Source: an uncultured Oscillospiraceae bacterium (GTDB lineage: Bacteria; Bacillota; Clostridia; Oscillospirales; Oscillospiraceae). Taken from it: 24,429 nt of DNA. Position numbers and translations under genes: made by a program. The stretch's first letter is position 1. The number at the start of each line of letters is the position of its first letter. This document shows, in pieces, positions 1-6,962 of this stretch. The notes under the pieces are model-generated. The model ran no database searches, had not been told where the DNA came from, and was given only the letters and a program-made list of their open reading frames with translations. The stretch is taken from assembly GCA_934572335.1 (NCBI GenBank), contig CAKTKU010000027.1, forward strand, positions 1 through 24,429, in the 5' to 3' direction.

Positions 1-331
1 GGGCGCGGCGTATTATGTGGCGCTGGTCGTGCCGCTGGGCGCGGCGTGCTGGGTGTTCCCGACGCTGTCGCGCTGTGTGCTGGACTTCGGCGCGCTGAAC
101 GCGACGGCGCTCAAGCTCGCCGTGGGGCATCTGCCATCGACGGTGATACTCGTCTTAATGACGGGGGAGCTTGCACGGCTGAGCGTGCGGTGGCTGTACC
201 CCCTCGCGTTCATGCCGGCGGTGATGATGCTGCTCTGGTCGCTCTTCACCGAGCCTGCTTTCAAAAAGCACGGCGCAGGCATCGCAGCAGAACCTGAGCC
301 TGACGCCGCCGATAACGCAGATGGAGAATAA
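1..331 (+). CDS. DUF624 (YesL-like) membrane protein, 3' end only
   Basis: The frame is open from the window edge (first full codon at 2) to a TAA at 329-331, leaving about 109 C-terminal residues. Two hydrophobic segments are visible: one at the very start, ending in VVPLGAACWVFP, and one around WLYPLAFMPAVMMLLWSLF. The closing block LLWSLFTEPAFKKH, and the pattern of an FGALNATALKLAVGHLP stretch before a helix, resemble the C-terminal half of YesL/DUF624 integral membrane proteins. In Firmicutes these often sit beside carbohydrate ABC transporters; the neighbours on that side lie outside the window. The tail after the last helix is short and acidic (EPEPDAADNADGE). The molecular function of the family is not established. 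The family call rests on recognition of the pattern only. Confidence 0.6.
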   Translation, partial: GAAYYVALVVPLGAACWVFPTLSRCVLDFGALNATALKLAVGHLPSTVILVLMTGELARLSVRWLYPLAFMPAVMMLLWSLFTEPAFKKHGAGIAAEPEPDAADNADGE

Positions 332-350
332 AAAAACTCCTTAATTTGCA

Positions 351-379
351 TTGCAATTCTCTTTCTTATATGCTACACT
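351..379 (+). promoter_or_regulatory. Sigma-A promoter for brnQ
   Basis: A TTGCAA box (351-356), a 17-bp spacer and TACACT (374-379), with the extended -10 TG at 371-372. The predicted start is near 386, just before the large inverted repeat at 389-439. It lies in the AT-rich gap after the upstream stop codon. Confidence 0.55.
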
Positions 380-388
380 TTCAAAGTC

Positions 389-439
389 GTGCCGCGCAGT
401 GATTATGATTGCTGAAACGTCATAATCACCGCGCGGCAC
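389..439 (+). promoter_or_regulatory. Long inverted repeat in the brnQ leader
   Basis: The arms 389-408 and 420-439 match at 19 of 20 positions and enclose an 11-nt loop (409-419). The single mismatch is A398 against C430. No T-run follows, so it is not a normal intrinsic terminator. It sits between the predicted transcription start (about 386) and the brnQ ribosome binding site (GGAGGA, 453-458). It could be a 5' mRNA stabilising hairpin, a protein-binding operator or a relic of a small palindromic repeat. Confidence 0.7.
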
Positions 440-463
440 AGTCTCGCATTACGGAGGAGAACA

Positions 464-1822
464 ATGAAAAAGAATCTCTCGGCGAAAGAGTATGTCTATG
501 TCGCCAGTATGCTGTTCGGGCTGTTTTTCGGCGCGGGAAACCTCATTTTCCCCGTGCACATGGGGCAGCTGGCAGGGCGGAACATCATCCCTGCCGTCAT
601 CGGCTTCATCATCACGGGCGTGGGGCTGCCGCTGATGGGCGTCGCCGCGCTCGGTGTCAGCAGATGCAGCGGGCTTTATGAGCTCTCATCCTCCCGCGTC
701 AGCCATCCGTATGCCATGTTCTTCACCTGTGTGCTTTATCTGACCATCGGCCCGTTCTTCGCAATCCCGCGCTGCGCCACGGTGTCGTTCTCGGTGGGGC
801 TGGGGAATATTCTCCCCGCCGGGCACGCAAAGCTCTGCCTACTGCTCTTCTCGGCGGCGTTCTTCGCGGCGGTGCTGTACTTCTCGCTCAGACCGGGGAA
901 GATACTCATCTACGTCGGCAAGGTGCTCAACCCCGTGTTTCTGGCGTTCCTCGCCATACTCGTCATTGTCGCGCTGCTGTCGCCGTCCGCCTCCGCTTTC
1001 AGCGTCGAGCCCGCCGGGGACTATGTCTCCCAGCCGCTTTTCACCGGGCTTCTCGAGGGATACAACACCATGGACGCGCTCGCGTCACTCGCGTTCGGCA
1101 TCGTCGTCATTCAGGTCATCCGCGGTCTCGGCATCGAGCGGGCGGACGACGTGTCGTCGTGCACGGTGCGCGCGGGCATATTCAGCTGCCTGCTGATGGC
1201 GCTGATCTACCTCGCTGTGACCGTGGTGGGCGCGCAGAGCCGAGGCGCATTCGAGACCAGCGCCAACGGCGGCATAGCGCTGGCGCAGATAGCGCAGCAT
1301 TACCTCGGCGGCGCGGGGCTGTTCGTGCTCGCTGCGACGGTCACTCTTGCGTGCCTGAAAACCGCCGTCGGGCTGACGACGAGCTGTGCCGAGACCTTTG
1401 TGCAGCTCTTCCCCAAGGCTCTGGGCTACCGCGGCTGGGCGGTGCTGTTTGCGGCGGTGTCGTTCCTCTTTGCCAATGTCGGGCTGAGCGCGATAATCGA
1501 GTACGCCGTCCCGGTGCTGATGCTGCTGTGCCCGCTCGCTGTGGTGCTCATCACGCTGACGCTCTTTGGCCGCCTCTTCGGCGATGACTGCCGTGTCTTC
1601 CGCTGGGCGATCGGCTTCACGGTCCCTGCAGCGGTGTGCGGCGTGCTCGCCGCGCTGCCTGACGGTGTGATAGCCGCACTGCATCTTGAGGGCTTCAACC
1701 TCGCGGTGAACACATATCTCCCGCTCGCGCGGCTTGGTCTCGGCTGGGTATGTCCGGCGCTTGTCGGCCTCGCTGTCGGTCTCGCGGTGCACTATACGGC
1801 GAAAAAGCCGAACAACGCATAA
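464..1822 (+). CDS. brnQ: Branched-chain amino acid transporter BrnQ (LIVCS family)
   Basis: This is a cation-coupled importer of leucine, isoleucine and valine in the cytoplasmic membrane. The 452-residue length is normal for the family. The N-terminus carries the family signature, a first helix reading LFGLFFGAGNLIFP at about residues 18-31, followed by GQLAG. About twelve hydrophobic segments follow, including the TIGPFFAIPRCATVSF block near residue 90 and a short cytoplasmic tail ending YTAKKPNNA. The ATG at 464 is preceded by GGAGGA with 5-nt spacing. The gene has its own promoter (351-379) with the long inverted repeat in its leader, and ends just before a hairpin terminator. It converges with an amino-acid dehydratase, which fits amino-acid uptake and catabolism, but the two are not co-transcribed. 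Confidence 0.95.
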   Translation: MKKNLSAKEYVYVASMLFGLFFGAGNLIFPVHMGQLAGRNIIPAVIGFIITGVGLPLMGVAALGVSRCSGLYELSSSRVSHPYAMFFTCVLYLTIGPFFAIPRCATVSFSVGLGNILPAGHAKLCLLLFSAAFFAAVLYFSLRPGKILIYVGKVLNPVFLAFLAILVIVALLSPSASAFSVEPAGDYVSQPLFTGLLEGYNTMDALASLAFGIVVIQVIRGLGIERADDVSSCTVRAGIFSCLLMALIYLAVTVVGAQSRGAFETSANGGIALAQIAQHYLGGAGLFVLAATVTLACLKTAVGLTTSCAETFVQLFPKALGYRGWAVLFAAVSFLFANVGLSAIIEYAVPVLMLLCPLAVVLITLTLFGRLFGDDCRVFRWAIGFTVPAAVCGVLAALPDGVIAALHLEGFNLAVNTYLPLARLGLGWVCPALVGLAVGLAVHYTAKKPNNA

Positions 1823-1835
1823 GTGAAAATATACG

Positions 1836-1874
1836 CGCCCCCGGCTCGCTTGAAAAGGCGAACCGGGGGCGTTT
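1836..1874 (+). terminator. Intrinsic terminator after brnQ, possibly bidirectional
   Basis: A 9-bp GC stem (CGCCCCCGG 1836-1844 with CCGGGGGCG 1863-1871) extends inward by four to five more pairs past one mismatch, with a loop around 1851-1856. TTT follows at 1872-1874. The T-run is short on both strands. It lies between the convergent ends of brnQ and the dehydratase. Confidence 0.7.
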
Positions 1875-1893
1875 CATGTCCGTTTGTCGTGTT

Positions 1894-2853
1894 TTATATT
1901 TCCACGGTTTTCAGCATATCCAGCTGCTCAAGCCCGACGCTGCCGCCGGAGATAAGAAAGCACACCTTGTCCGTGGGTCTGACCTCTATCAGCCCCTGCA
2001 TCACAGCACCGATCCCAATGGCGGACGACGGCTCGCACAGCAGCTTGCCCTCCGTCAGCAGCAGCTTCATATCCCGGAGAATGTATTCATCCTCCACCGC
2101 GGCAAAGCCGTCGACATGCGCCGCGACTGCCGGAAAGCAGCGCTCTCCCGGCATCTGCGCGACAAGCGCGTCCGCAACGGACTTCTTCTGCTCGACGCGC
2201 ACTATCCTGCCCGCGGCGAGGCTGGCGGTATAGCGCGGCAGTGCGGCAGGCTCCGCCCCGTAAACGCGCATACGCGGCGCGGCGCCCTTTATCGCCGTGG
2301 ACACGCCGCCGATAAGCCCGCCGCCGCTCACGGGGACGATTACCGTGTCGAGCGAGGGGCACTGCGCGGCGATCTCAAGCCCCGCTGTCCCTTGACCCGC
2401 CATGACGTTCTCATCGTCAAACGGCGGTATCATCGCCGCGCCGCGCTCGCGGCAAAGCTCCTCCGCCACGCGAAAGCGCTCCGACACCTCGCACTGCACG
2501 ACCTCCGCGCCGAGCGCGCGTATCGCCTCGACCTTCACCCGCGGCGCGGTATACGGCATGACGATCGCCGCCGTCGTGCCGAGGAGCTTGGCAGTGTAGG
2601 CGATGGCGCGCCCGTGGTTGCCCGAGGACGCGGCGATAATGCCGCGCGAGCGCTCCTCCTCCGTGAGCAGCAGCGCGCTGTTCATCGCCCCGCGCAGCTT
2701 GAACGCGCCGGTGATCTGCATACACTCCGCCTTGGCGTACACCTCGCACCCGAGAAATTTATCCATGTTCCAAAGCCGCAGCAGCGGTGTGCGCACGGTA
2801 TAGGGCGCGATGCGCTCCGCCGCCTGCTGTATGCTCTCCAACGTCAGCGCCAT
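1894..2853 (-). CDS. PLP-dependent threonine/serine dehydratase (ammonia-lyase)
   Basis: Fold-type II PLP enzyme that deaminates L-threonine (or L-serine) to 2-oxobutyrate (or pyruvate) and ammonia in the cytoplasm. Landmarks: QITGAFKLRGA with the Schiff-base lysine at about residue 52, the SSGNHGRA substrate loop, the glycine-rich SGGGLIGG phosphate-binding loop and a C-terminal SGGSVGLEQL. At 319 residues it has only the catalytic domain, with no C-terminal ACT-like domain. It therefore resembles the short catabolic form (TdcB) or a serine racemase more than biosynthetic IlvA. I chose the ATG at 2851-2853 because GGGAGG precedes it at good spacing; a longer frame from a TTG at 2871 has no such support. 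The exact substrate cannot be read from sequence. Confidence 0.9.
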   Translation of the reverse strand: MALTLESIQQAAERIAPYTVRTPLLRLWNMDKFLGCEVYAKAECMQITGAFKLRGAMNSALLLTEEERSRGIIAASSGNHGRAIAYTAKLLGTTAAIVMPYTAPRVKVEAIRALGAEVVQCEVSERFRVAEELCRERGAAMIPPFDDENVMAGQGTAGLEIAAQCPSLDTVIVPVSGGGLIGGVSTAIKGAAPRMRVYGAEPAALPRYTASLAAGRIVRVEQKKSVADALVAQMPGERCFPAVAAHVDGFAAVEDEYILRDMKLLLTEGKLLCEPSSAIGIGAVMQGLIEVRPTDKVCFLISGGSVGLEQLDMLKTVEI

Positions 2854-2891
2854 TGCAAAGACCTCCCGCAATTTGATAATTTCATGCCGCT

Positions 2892-2920
2892 ATCATACCA
2901 CCGGCGTGCGGGATTGTAAA
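2892..2920 (-). promoter_or_regulatory. Sigma-A promoter for the dehydratase
   Basis: On the minus strand, TTTACA (2915-2920), a 17-bp spacer and TATGAT (2892-2897), with an extended -10 TGG immediately upstream. The predicted start is close to 2885, about 30 nt before the start codon. Confidence 0.7.
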
Positions 2921-2941
2921 ACGCTTTTACGCGGATTTTAC
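2916..2941. promoter_or_regulatory. Operator-like cluster of TTTTAC half-sites
   Basis: GTAAAA (2916-2921) and TTTTAC (2925-2930) form a perfect inverted repeat with a 3-bp spacer. A second TTTTAC lies at 2936-2941, exactly 11 bp further on. The palindrome overlaps the -35 box of the dehydratase promoter and lies upstream of the divergent Na/Pi promoter, so a bound protein could act on both genes. No regulator can be named. Confidence 0.45.
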
Positions 2942-2959
2942 AAAACCCCGGCGGCAGAC

Positions 2960-2987
2960 TTGACATTGCCGCGCTATTATATAACTT
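2960..2987 (+). promoter_or_regulatory. Probable promoter for the Na/Pi cotransporter
   Basis: A perfect TTGACA at 2960-2965 is followed by a TATA-rich stretch (2975-2987). No ideal -10 lies at 17 bp: TAACTT has a 16-bp spacer and TATAAC has 14. The -35 is convincing; the -10 assignment is not. Confidence 0.5.
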
Positions 2988-3023
2988 GGGTAAAAATGAA
3001 GAAAAGCTATGAGGTATGGAGAC

Positions 3024-4787
3024 ATGGATATTTTCAACGCACTGACGATGATAGGCGGGCTGTCGCTCTTCCTGTTCGGCATGAATCTCATGGGACAGGC
3101 GCTGGAGCGCCGTGCGGGCAGCCGACTTCGCACGCTGCTGGACAGAATGACGAGCAACGTGATGATGGGCTTTCTGACAGGGCTTGGCGTGACCGCGATA
3201 ATACAGAGTTCGTCCGCGACGACGGTCATGGTCGTGGGGTTTGTCAACTCCGGGCTGATGACACTGCGGCAGGCGATAAACGTGATAATGGGCGCGAACG
3301 TCGGCACGACGGTGACGGCGTGGCTTCTGAGCCTGAGCGGCATTGACGGCAGCAGCCTCTGGATAAGGCTTTTGAAGCCGTCGTCCTTCACGCCGGTGCT
3401 GGCACTCATCGGCATCATCTTCTATATGTTCTGCGCCGACACGAAGAAAAAGGACACGGGGACAATACTCCTCGGCTTTGCCACGCTCATGTTCGGGATG
3501 GAGACGATGAGCGGCGCGGTGTCCGGGCTGAAGGACGTGCCGGGCTTTGTCAATCTCTTCATCGCTTTCAAAAACCCCGTGCTTGGCATGCTGGCCGGTG
3601 CGATACTCACCGCGATAATCCAGTCCAGCTCCGCCTCGGTCGGCATACTTCAGGCGCTCGCCGCGACGGGCGCGGTCAGCTATGCCGCCGCGATCCCCAT
3701 CATCATGGGGCAGAACATCGGCACGTGCGTCACGGCGATGATCTCCTCCGTGGGGACAAACAAAAACGCCCAGCGCGCGGCGGTGGTGCACCTGATGTTC
3801 AACGTCATCGGCGTCATTATGCTGCTGAGCATATTCTGCATTGTGCGCGCAGCATTCGCCCCGGCGATACTCGACGAGCACGCGACGATGTACGGCATTG
3901 CCATCGTCCACTCCGTTTTCAACATTCTCTGCACGGCGATGCTGCTGCCCGCGGGCGACCTCCTTGAAAAGCTCTCCATCCGGCTTGTGCCGGACGGGAA
4001 AAGCAGCGACACGCGCGCCGTCGAGCTGGACGAGCGTCTGCTTGCGACGCCGTCGCTCGCGCTCTCCCGCAGCCGTGCCGTCGCCTCGGAAATGGCGGAG
4101 ATCGCGGTGCGCGCGCTGAAAAACTCCATGACCGCGATGCGCGCGCTCACGCCGGAGCTGGCCAAGAGCATACGCGACGACGAGGAGCTGTGCGACCACT
4201 ATGAGGACATACTCGGCACCTACCTCGTCAAGCTCAGCGCGCGGCGCATGGGCGAGGCGGAGAGCGAGGAGGCGACGGAGCTGCTGAAATCCATCGGCGA
4301 CTTTGAGCGCATATCCGACCATGCGGTGAACATCCTCGCCTCGGCGGAGGAGCTGGACGAAAAGGGTCTGGCGTTCTCGCCGAGCGCGGAGAGCGAGTTT
4401 GACGTGCTCGCCGCCGCGATAGGGCATATACTCGACCTGTCGCTCGACGCATTTGAGCGCGGCAATATATCCGTCGCCGCGGAGGTAGAGCCGCTGGAGC
4501 AGGTGATAGACACGCTCAAGGAGCAGATGCGCACGCGCCATATCCTCCGCATGCAGCAGGGCAATTGCAGCATTGAGGCGGGCTTTGTCTGGTCCGACCT
4601 TCTGACCGATCTTGAGCGCACGTCCGACCACTGCTCGAACATCGCCGGGTGCGTGATCGACGCGGCGCAGCACAACCTCAACCTGCACGAGACGCTGCGC
4701 GCCACGCGCAGCGAGGACGAGCGCTTCCGCCGCCGCTTTGAGCACTACGCCCATGAATACAGTCTCCCCGTCCCATCAGCGCAGTAA
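3024..4787 (+). CDS. Na+/phosphate cotransporter family protein with C-terminal PhoU-like domain
   Basis: Membrane protein of the NptA/PhoU-tailed branch of the Na/Pi cotransporters, expected to move inorganic phosphate with sodium. The two inverted repeats of the family are plain: TAIIQSSSATT near residue 57 and TAIIQSSSAS near residue 200, each with the QSSS signature. The membrane part ends around residue 320. The remaining 260 residues are helical and charged, with repeated phrases such as LLKSIGDFERISDHAVNI and DLLTDLERTSDHCSNIAG, typical of PhoU-like three-helix bundles. The ATG at 3024 gives the usual MDIFN start and has an upstream purine-rich site; an in-frame ATG at 3009 lacks one. 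A perfect intrinsic terminator follows 21 nt after the stop. Phosphate as substrate is a family inference. Confidence 0.92.
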   Translation: MDIFNALTMIGGLSLFLFGMNLMGQALERRAGSRLRTLLDRMTSNVMMGFLTGLGVTAIIQSSSATTVMVVGFVNSGLMTLRQAINVIMGANVGTTVTAWLLSLSGIDGSSLWIRLLKPSSFTPVLALIGIIFYMFCADTKKKDTGTILLGFATLMFGMETMSGAVSGLKDVPGFVNLFIAFKNPVLGMLAGAILTAIIQSSSASVGILQALAATGAVSYAAAIPIIMGQNIGTCVTAMISSVGTNKNAQRAAVVHLMFNVIGVIMLLSIFCIVRAAFAPAILDEHATMYGIAIVHSVFNILCTAMLLPAGDLLEKLSIRLVPDGKSSDTRAVELDERLLATPSLALSRSRAVASEMAEIAVRALKNSMTAMRALTPELAKSIRDDEELCDHYEDILGTYLVKLSARRMGEAESEEATELLKSIGDFERISDHAVNILASAEELDEKGLAFSPSAESEFDVLAAAIGHILDLSLDAFERGNISVAAEVEPLEQVIDTLKEQMRTRHILRMQQGNCSIEAGFVWSDLLTDLERTSDHCSNIAGCVIDAAQHNLNLHETLRATRSEDERFRRRFEHYAHEYSLPVPSAQ

Positions 4788-4808
4788 AATGCAAGCGTAT
4801 ATAGACAC

Positions 4809-4846
4809 CGCCCCGGCTGTTCTTATCGGACAGCCGGGGCGTTTTT
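4809..4846 (+). terminator. Strong intrinsic terminator after the Na/Pi gene
   Basis: A perfect 12-bp stem (4809-4820 with 4830-4841, CGCCCCGGCTGT and its complement) with a 9-nt loop, followed by TTTTT at 4842-4846. It lies between this gene and the convergent flavoprotein gene. Confidence 0.93.
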
Positions 4847-4853
4847 CTTATGC

Positions 4854-5471
4854 TCATCTGATGAAATTTGTGTATACGCTCATGTTCTCCGGGTGGACGA
4901 TGCCGTTCTCCCTGCCCAGCGCGATGCACCGCAGCAGCCACGCCATGTTTTTGCCGATGTTGTACATCGTGGCAAGTCCCTCCTTGTCGCCGGGTACCTC
5001 GTCCGGCTGCGCGCCGTAAACATGGTTCCAGTACGTGGAGGAGACAACGGGCATGCAATTGATGGTGAAATACTTATTGATCACGTCGAAGGACGCCGTC
5101 GTCCCCGCGCGGCGCGCGGAGAGCACCGCCGCGGCGGGCTTGAAGCGCAGAGCGTCGCCGCCGGAGTAGAACACCCTGTCCATGAACGACAGCAGCCGCC
5201 CGCTCGGGTGCGCGTAATACACCGGCGAGCCGAACACAAAGCCGTCAGCCCCGCGGGCTTTCTCGACAAACGTGTTGACAAGATCGTCAAAGACGCACTT
5301 GTCGTGCTCCTCGCAGAAGCCGCACGCCGTGCAGTCCGCGATCGGCGCGTTGCCGATGAAAACAAGCTCAGTCTCTATGCCCTCTTCGTTGAGCGCGCGC
5401 TCCACCTCTTTGAGCGCGACGCCCGTGCAGCCGTTTGCGCGCGAGCTGCCGTTGACCAAAAGAACCTTCAT
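4854..5471 (-). CDS. NADPH-dependent FMN reductase / iron-sulfur-flavoprotein-like protein
   Basis: Flavodoxin-fold protein of the PF03358 type, 205 residues. The FMN phosphate loop NGSSRANGCT is at residues 7-16, and the second flavin contact region GSPVYYAHPSGRLLSFMDR lies near residues 80-98. Between them is a compact cysteine cluster, C47-x2-C50-x2-C53-x5-C59. This matches the spacing used for a [4Fe-4S] centre in archaeal-type iron-sulfur flavoproteins. The protein is therefore probably a cytoplasmic redox protein moving electrons between an Fe-S centre and FMN, rather than a simple azoreductase; cluster binding is inferred. The start has an excellent GAGGAGGG site. It is transcribed alone from its own promoter and ends facing the Na/Pi terminator. 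Confidence 0.85.
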   Translation of the reverse strand: MKVLLVNGSSRANGCTGVALKEVERALNEEGIETELVFIGNAPIADCTACGFCEEHDKCVFDDLVNTFVEKARGADGFVFGSPVYYAHPSGRLLSFMDRVFYSGGDALRFKPAAAVLSARRAGTTASFDVINKYFTINCMPVVSSTYWNHVYGAQPDEVPGDKEGLATMYNIGKNMAWLLRCIALGRENGIVHPENMSVYTNFIR

Positions 5472-5502
5472 GGGATGACCCTCCTCTATTCTTTGTGAGG
5501 AT

Positions 5503-5533
5503 ATTATACCATGTTTATTGTGCTTTTGGTCAA
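5503..5533 (-). promoter_or_regulatory. Promoter for the flavoprotein gene
   Basis: On the minus strand, a perfect extended -10 TGGTATAAT (5503-5511) with TTGACC (5528-5533) upstream at a long 19-bp spacing. The extended -10 probably dominates. Confidence 0.65.
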
Positions 5534-5543
5534 CAAATTTCGC

Positions 5544-6323
5544 TCACCCGTCGGTCGGGACGAGGCGCAGCGCCGCCTCGCACGCCATGTCCACAAGCTC
5601 CGCCTCGTCAAGCGCTCCATTGAGCTGCTGGAGAATGAAGAATCTGTCTCCCTTTCTCCACTGTGCGCTCGTGACCACCGTCTCCTCCACAGCGTCGTCT
5701 TTATCCCCATAGGAGAAGACGACTTTGCCGCTCTCGCGGTCGGCGACGTCCTGCTCGGTCAGCTTATACCCGTCGGGGACGAGCTTATAAAGCATACGGC
5801 TGTAATATATCTCCATGCCGTCGACGGTCGCCGCGGGCTCGCCGTCCATTATGACCTTGTCGCTGAAGCTGACATACTGGTCAAAGCTCACTCTGTCTCC
5901 GTCCTTTTCATACTTGAAGCTGAAGCCGCGCGTCTGCTCGGTGAGCGTCATGTCAGCATCATACGCCTGATGCACGCGCACATTGCCGCCGGAGTAGGCG
6001 TAGCCGTTTTTGAAGCTGTCCACCAGCACCGGGATATACCCCGCATCCTCCACGCACTGCGCCGCCGTCGGCAGGCGCTTATAGCTCTGCGTGTCGTGCA
6101 TCGTCCACATTCCGGCGCTGCCGTTCCCTGCGGCATACGCCCCCACGGTCAGAAGCACGGCGATGACCGCCGCCAGAACGGCAGTGCGCACAAGCTTTTG
6201 CCTCGATATGCCTTTGGTTTCGGTTTTCATATTCATTATCTCCTTGTCGGTAATATCCGTAAGCGCGAGATACCTCTCATCAATGCAGCCGACAGCCGCA
6301 TGCAGTCTTTCCGCACCGTTCAC
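5544..6323 (-). CDS. Putative membrane anti-sigma factor (single-pass, DUF4367-like)
   Basis: A 259-residue partner of the sigma factor just upstream. About 46 cytoplasmic residues, including LHAAVGCIDERYL, precede one transmembrane helix (about residues 47-64, TAVLAAVIAVLLTVGAYA). A roughly 195-residue outside domain follows, rich in short beta-like phrases and ending in WRKGDRFFILQQLNGALDEAELVDMACEAA. That ending resembles the C-terminal part of DUF4367-type proteins. No zinc-binding HxxxCxxC anti-sigma motif is present. I chose the GTG at 6321-6323 because it overlaps the sigma stop as GTGA and has GGGAGG about 10 nt upstream; an internal start near residue 30 or 32 would lose the conserved cytoplasmic segment. 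Binding and inhibition of the sigma factor are inferred from genetic arrangement and topology. Confidence 0.72.
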   Translation of the reverse strand: MNGAERLHAAVGCIDERYLALTDITDKEIMNMKTETKGISRQKLVRTAVLAAVIAVLLTVGAYAAGNGSAGMWTMHDTQSYKRLPTAAQCVEDAGYIPVLVDSFKNGYAYSGGNVRVHQAYDADMTLTEQTRGFSFKYEKDGDRVSFDQYVSFSDKVIMDGEPAATVDGMEIYYSRMLYKLVPDGYKLTEQDVADRESGKVVFSYGDKDDAVEETVVTSAQWRKGDRFFILQQLNGALDEAELVDMACEAALRLVPTDG

Positions 6324-6880
6324 AGCTGAACGCCCTCCCTTTCAAGATGTTCTTTCAGCGCCGCGCGCACCCGCGCGAGGCGGTACTTCACCCGCCGCTC
6401 GGTTACACCGAGGCGCGCGGCGGTCTCTTTTATGCTTCTGCCGTAGTAGTAGCGCGACACAAACACGGCGCAGTCCGCGCTGTCGAGCGTCGCGAGAAAG
6501 GTATTGAGCACCTCGCCGATGCGCCGCAGCTCCCACGCCTCCTCCGCGCTGCCACTGCTGTCCGGCACGCACTCGCTTAGCTCATCCAGCCGCACCGCCG
6601 CGTCACTGGCGCGGCACCGCGCCGTGAGATAGTCCAGCCGGTCACACGCACGCGAGCGCGCGATGCGCGCAAGAAAGTGCCGCAGTGCGTGCGGACACGC
6701 GGGCGGGATGGCGTTCCACGCCGCCATGTATGTATCCGCCACGCATTCCTCCGCGTCCTCGTGCGAGCGGAGGATATTGTACGTCACGGCGCTGAGATAC
6801 GCGCCGTATTTCTTCGCCGTCTCCGCGACGGCGCTCTCCGCGCGTGCGAAATACAGTGCGATGATGTCGCTGTCCTGCAT
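6320..6880 (-). CDS. ECF-type RNA polymerase sigma factor (module 1)
   Basis: A 186-residue alternative sigma factor containing regions 2 and 4 only. Region 2 carries HEDAEECVADTYMAAWNAIPP (about residues 40-60), the core-binding and -10 recognition part. Region 4 carries RYYYGRSIKETAARLGVTERRVKYRLARVRAALKEHL (about residues 141-178), a helix-turn-helix for the -35 element. The linker is about 50 residues. The ATG has AAGGAG at 9-nt spacing. Its stop overlaps the next gene's GTG by 4 nt, so the two proteins are probably made in a fixed ratio. It is clearly paralogous to the sigma factor at 8261-8818. It likely activates a small stress or surface regulon including itself; target genes cannot be deduced here. 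Confidence 0.93.
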   Translation of the reverse strand: MQDSDIIALYFARAESAVAETAKKYGAYLSAVTYNILRSHEDAEECVADTYMAAWNAIPPACPHALRHFLARIARSRACDRLDYLTARCRASDAAVRLDELSECVPDSSGSAEEAWELRRIGEVLNTFLATLDSADCAVFVSRYYYGRSIKETAARLGVTERRVKYRLARVRAALKEHLEREGVQL

Positions 6881-6904
6881 TGTGTGTATCTCCTTGCTGT
6901 TTGT

Positions 6905-6918
6905 TGTAAGACCTTACA
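6905..6918. promoter_or_regulatory. Palindrome upstream of sigma module 1
   Basis: Perfect 6-2-6 inverted repeat TGTAAG-AC-CTTACA. It lies immediately downstream of the predicted sigma-A -10 and about 25-38 nt upstream of the start codon. Its right half, within ACCTTACAC, recurs exactly upstream of the second sigma gene at 8874-8882. Confidence 0.45.
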
Positions 6919-6923
6919 CCCTT

Positions 6924-6952
6924 ATAGTAGGATAACAGAGCGGAAAGGACAA
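6924..6952 (-). promoter_or_regulatory. Sigma-A promoter for sigma module 1
   Basis: Minus-strand TTGTCC (6947-6952), a 17-bp spacer and TACTAT (6924-6929). The predicted start falls at the edge of the TGTAAG palindrome. No terminator is evident after the upstream module, so read-through from it is also possible. Confidence 0.6.
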
Positions 6953-6962
6953 GAAAATTTGC

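Noticed and set aside
361..463. A T-box or leucine leader peptide before brnQ
   Set aside because: No T-box core is present. The only small frame in the hairpin (ATG at 405-407) encodes six residues without leucine.
2844..4754. A 636-residue open frame opposite the Na/Pi cotransporter
   Set aside because: The composition is rich in Arg, His and Ala without domains. The sense-strand protein has both QSSS repeats and a PhoU-like tail.
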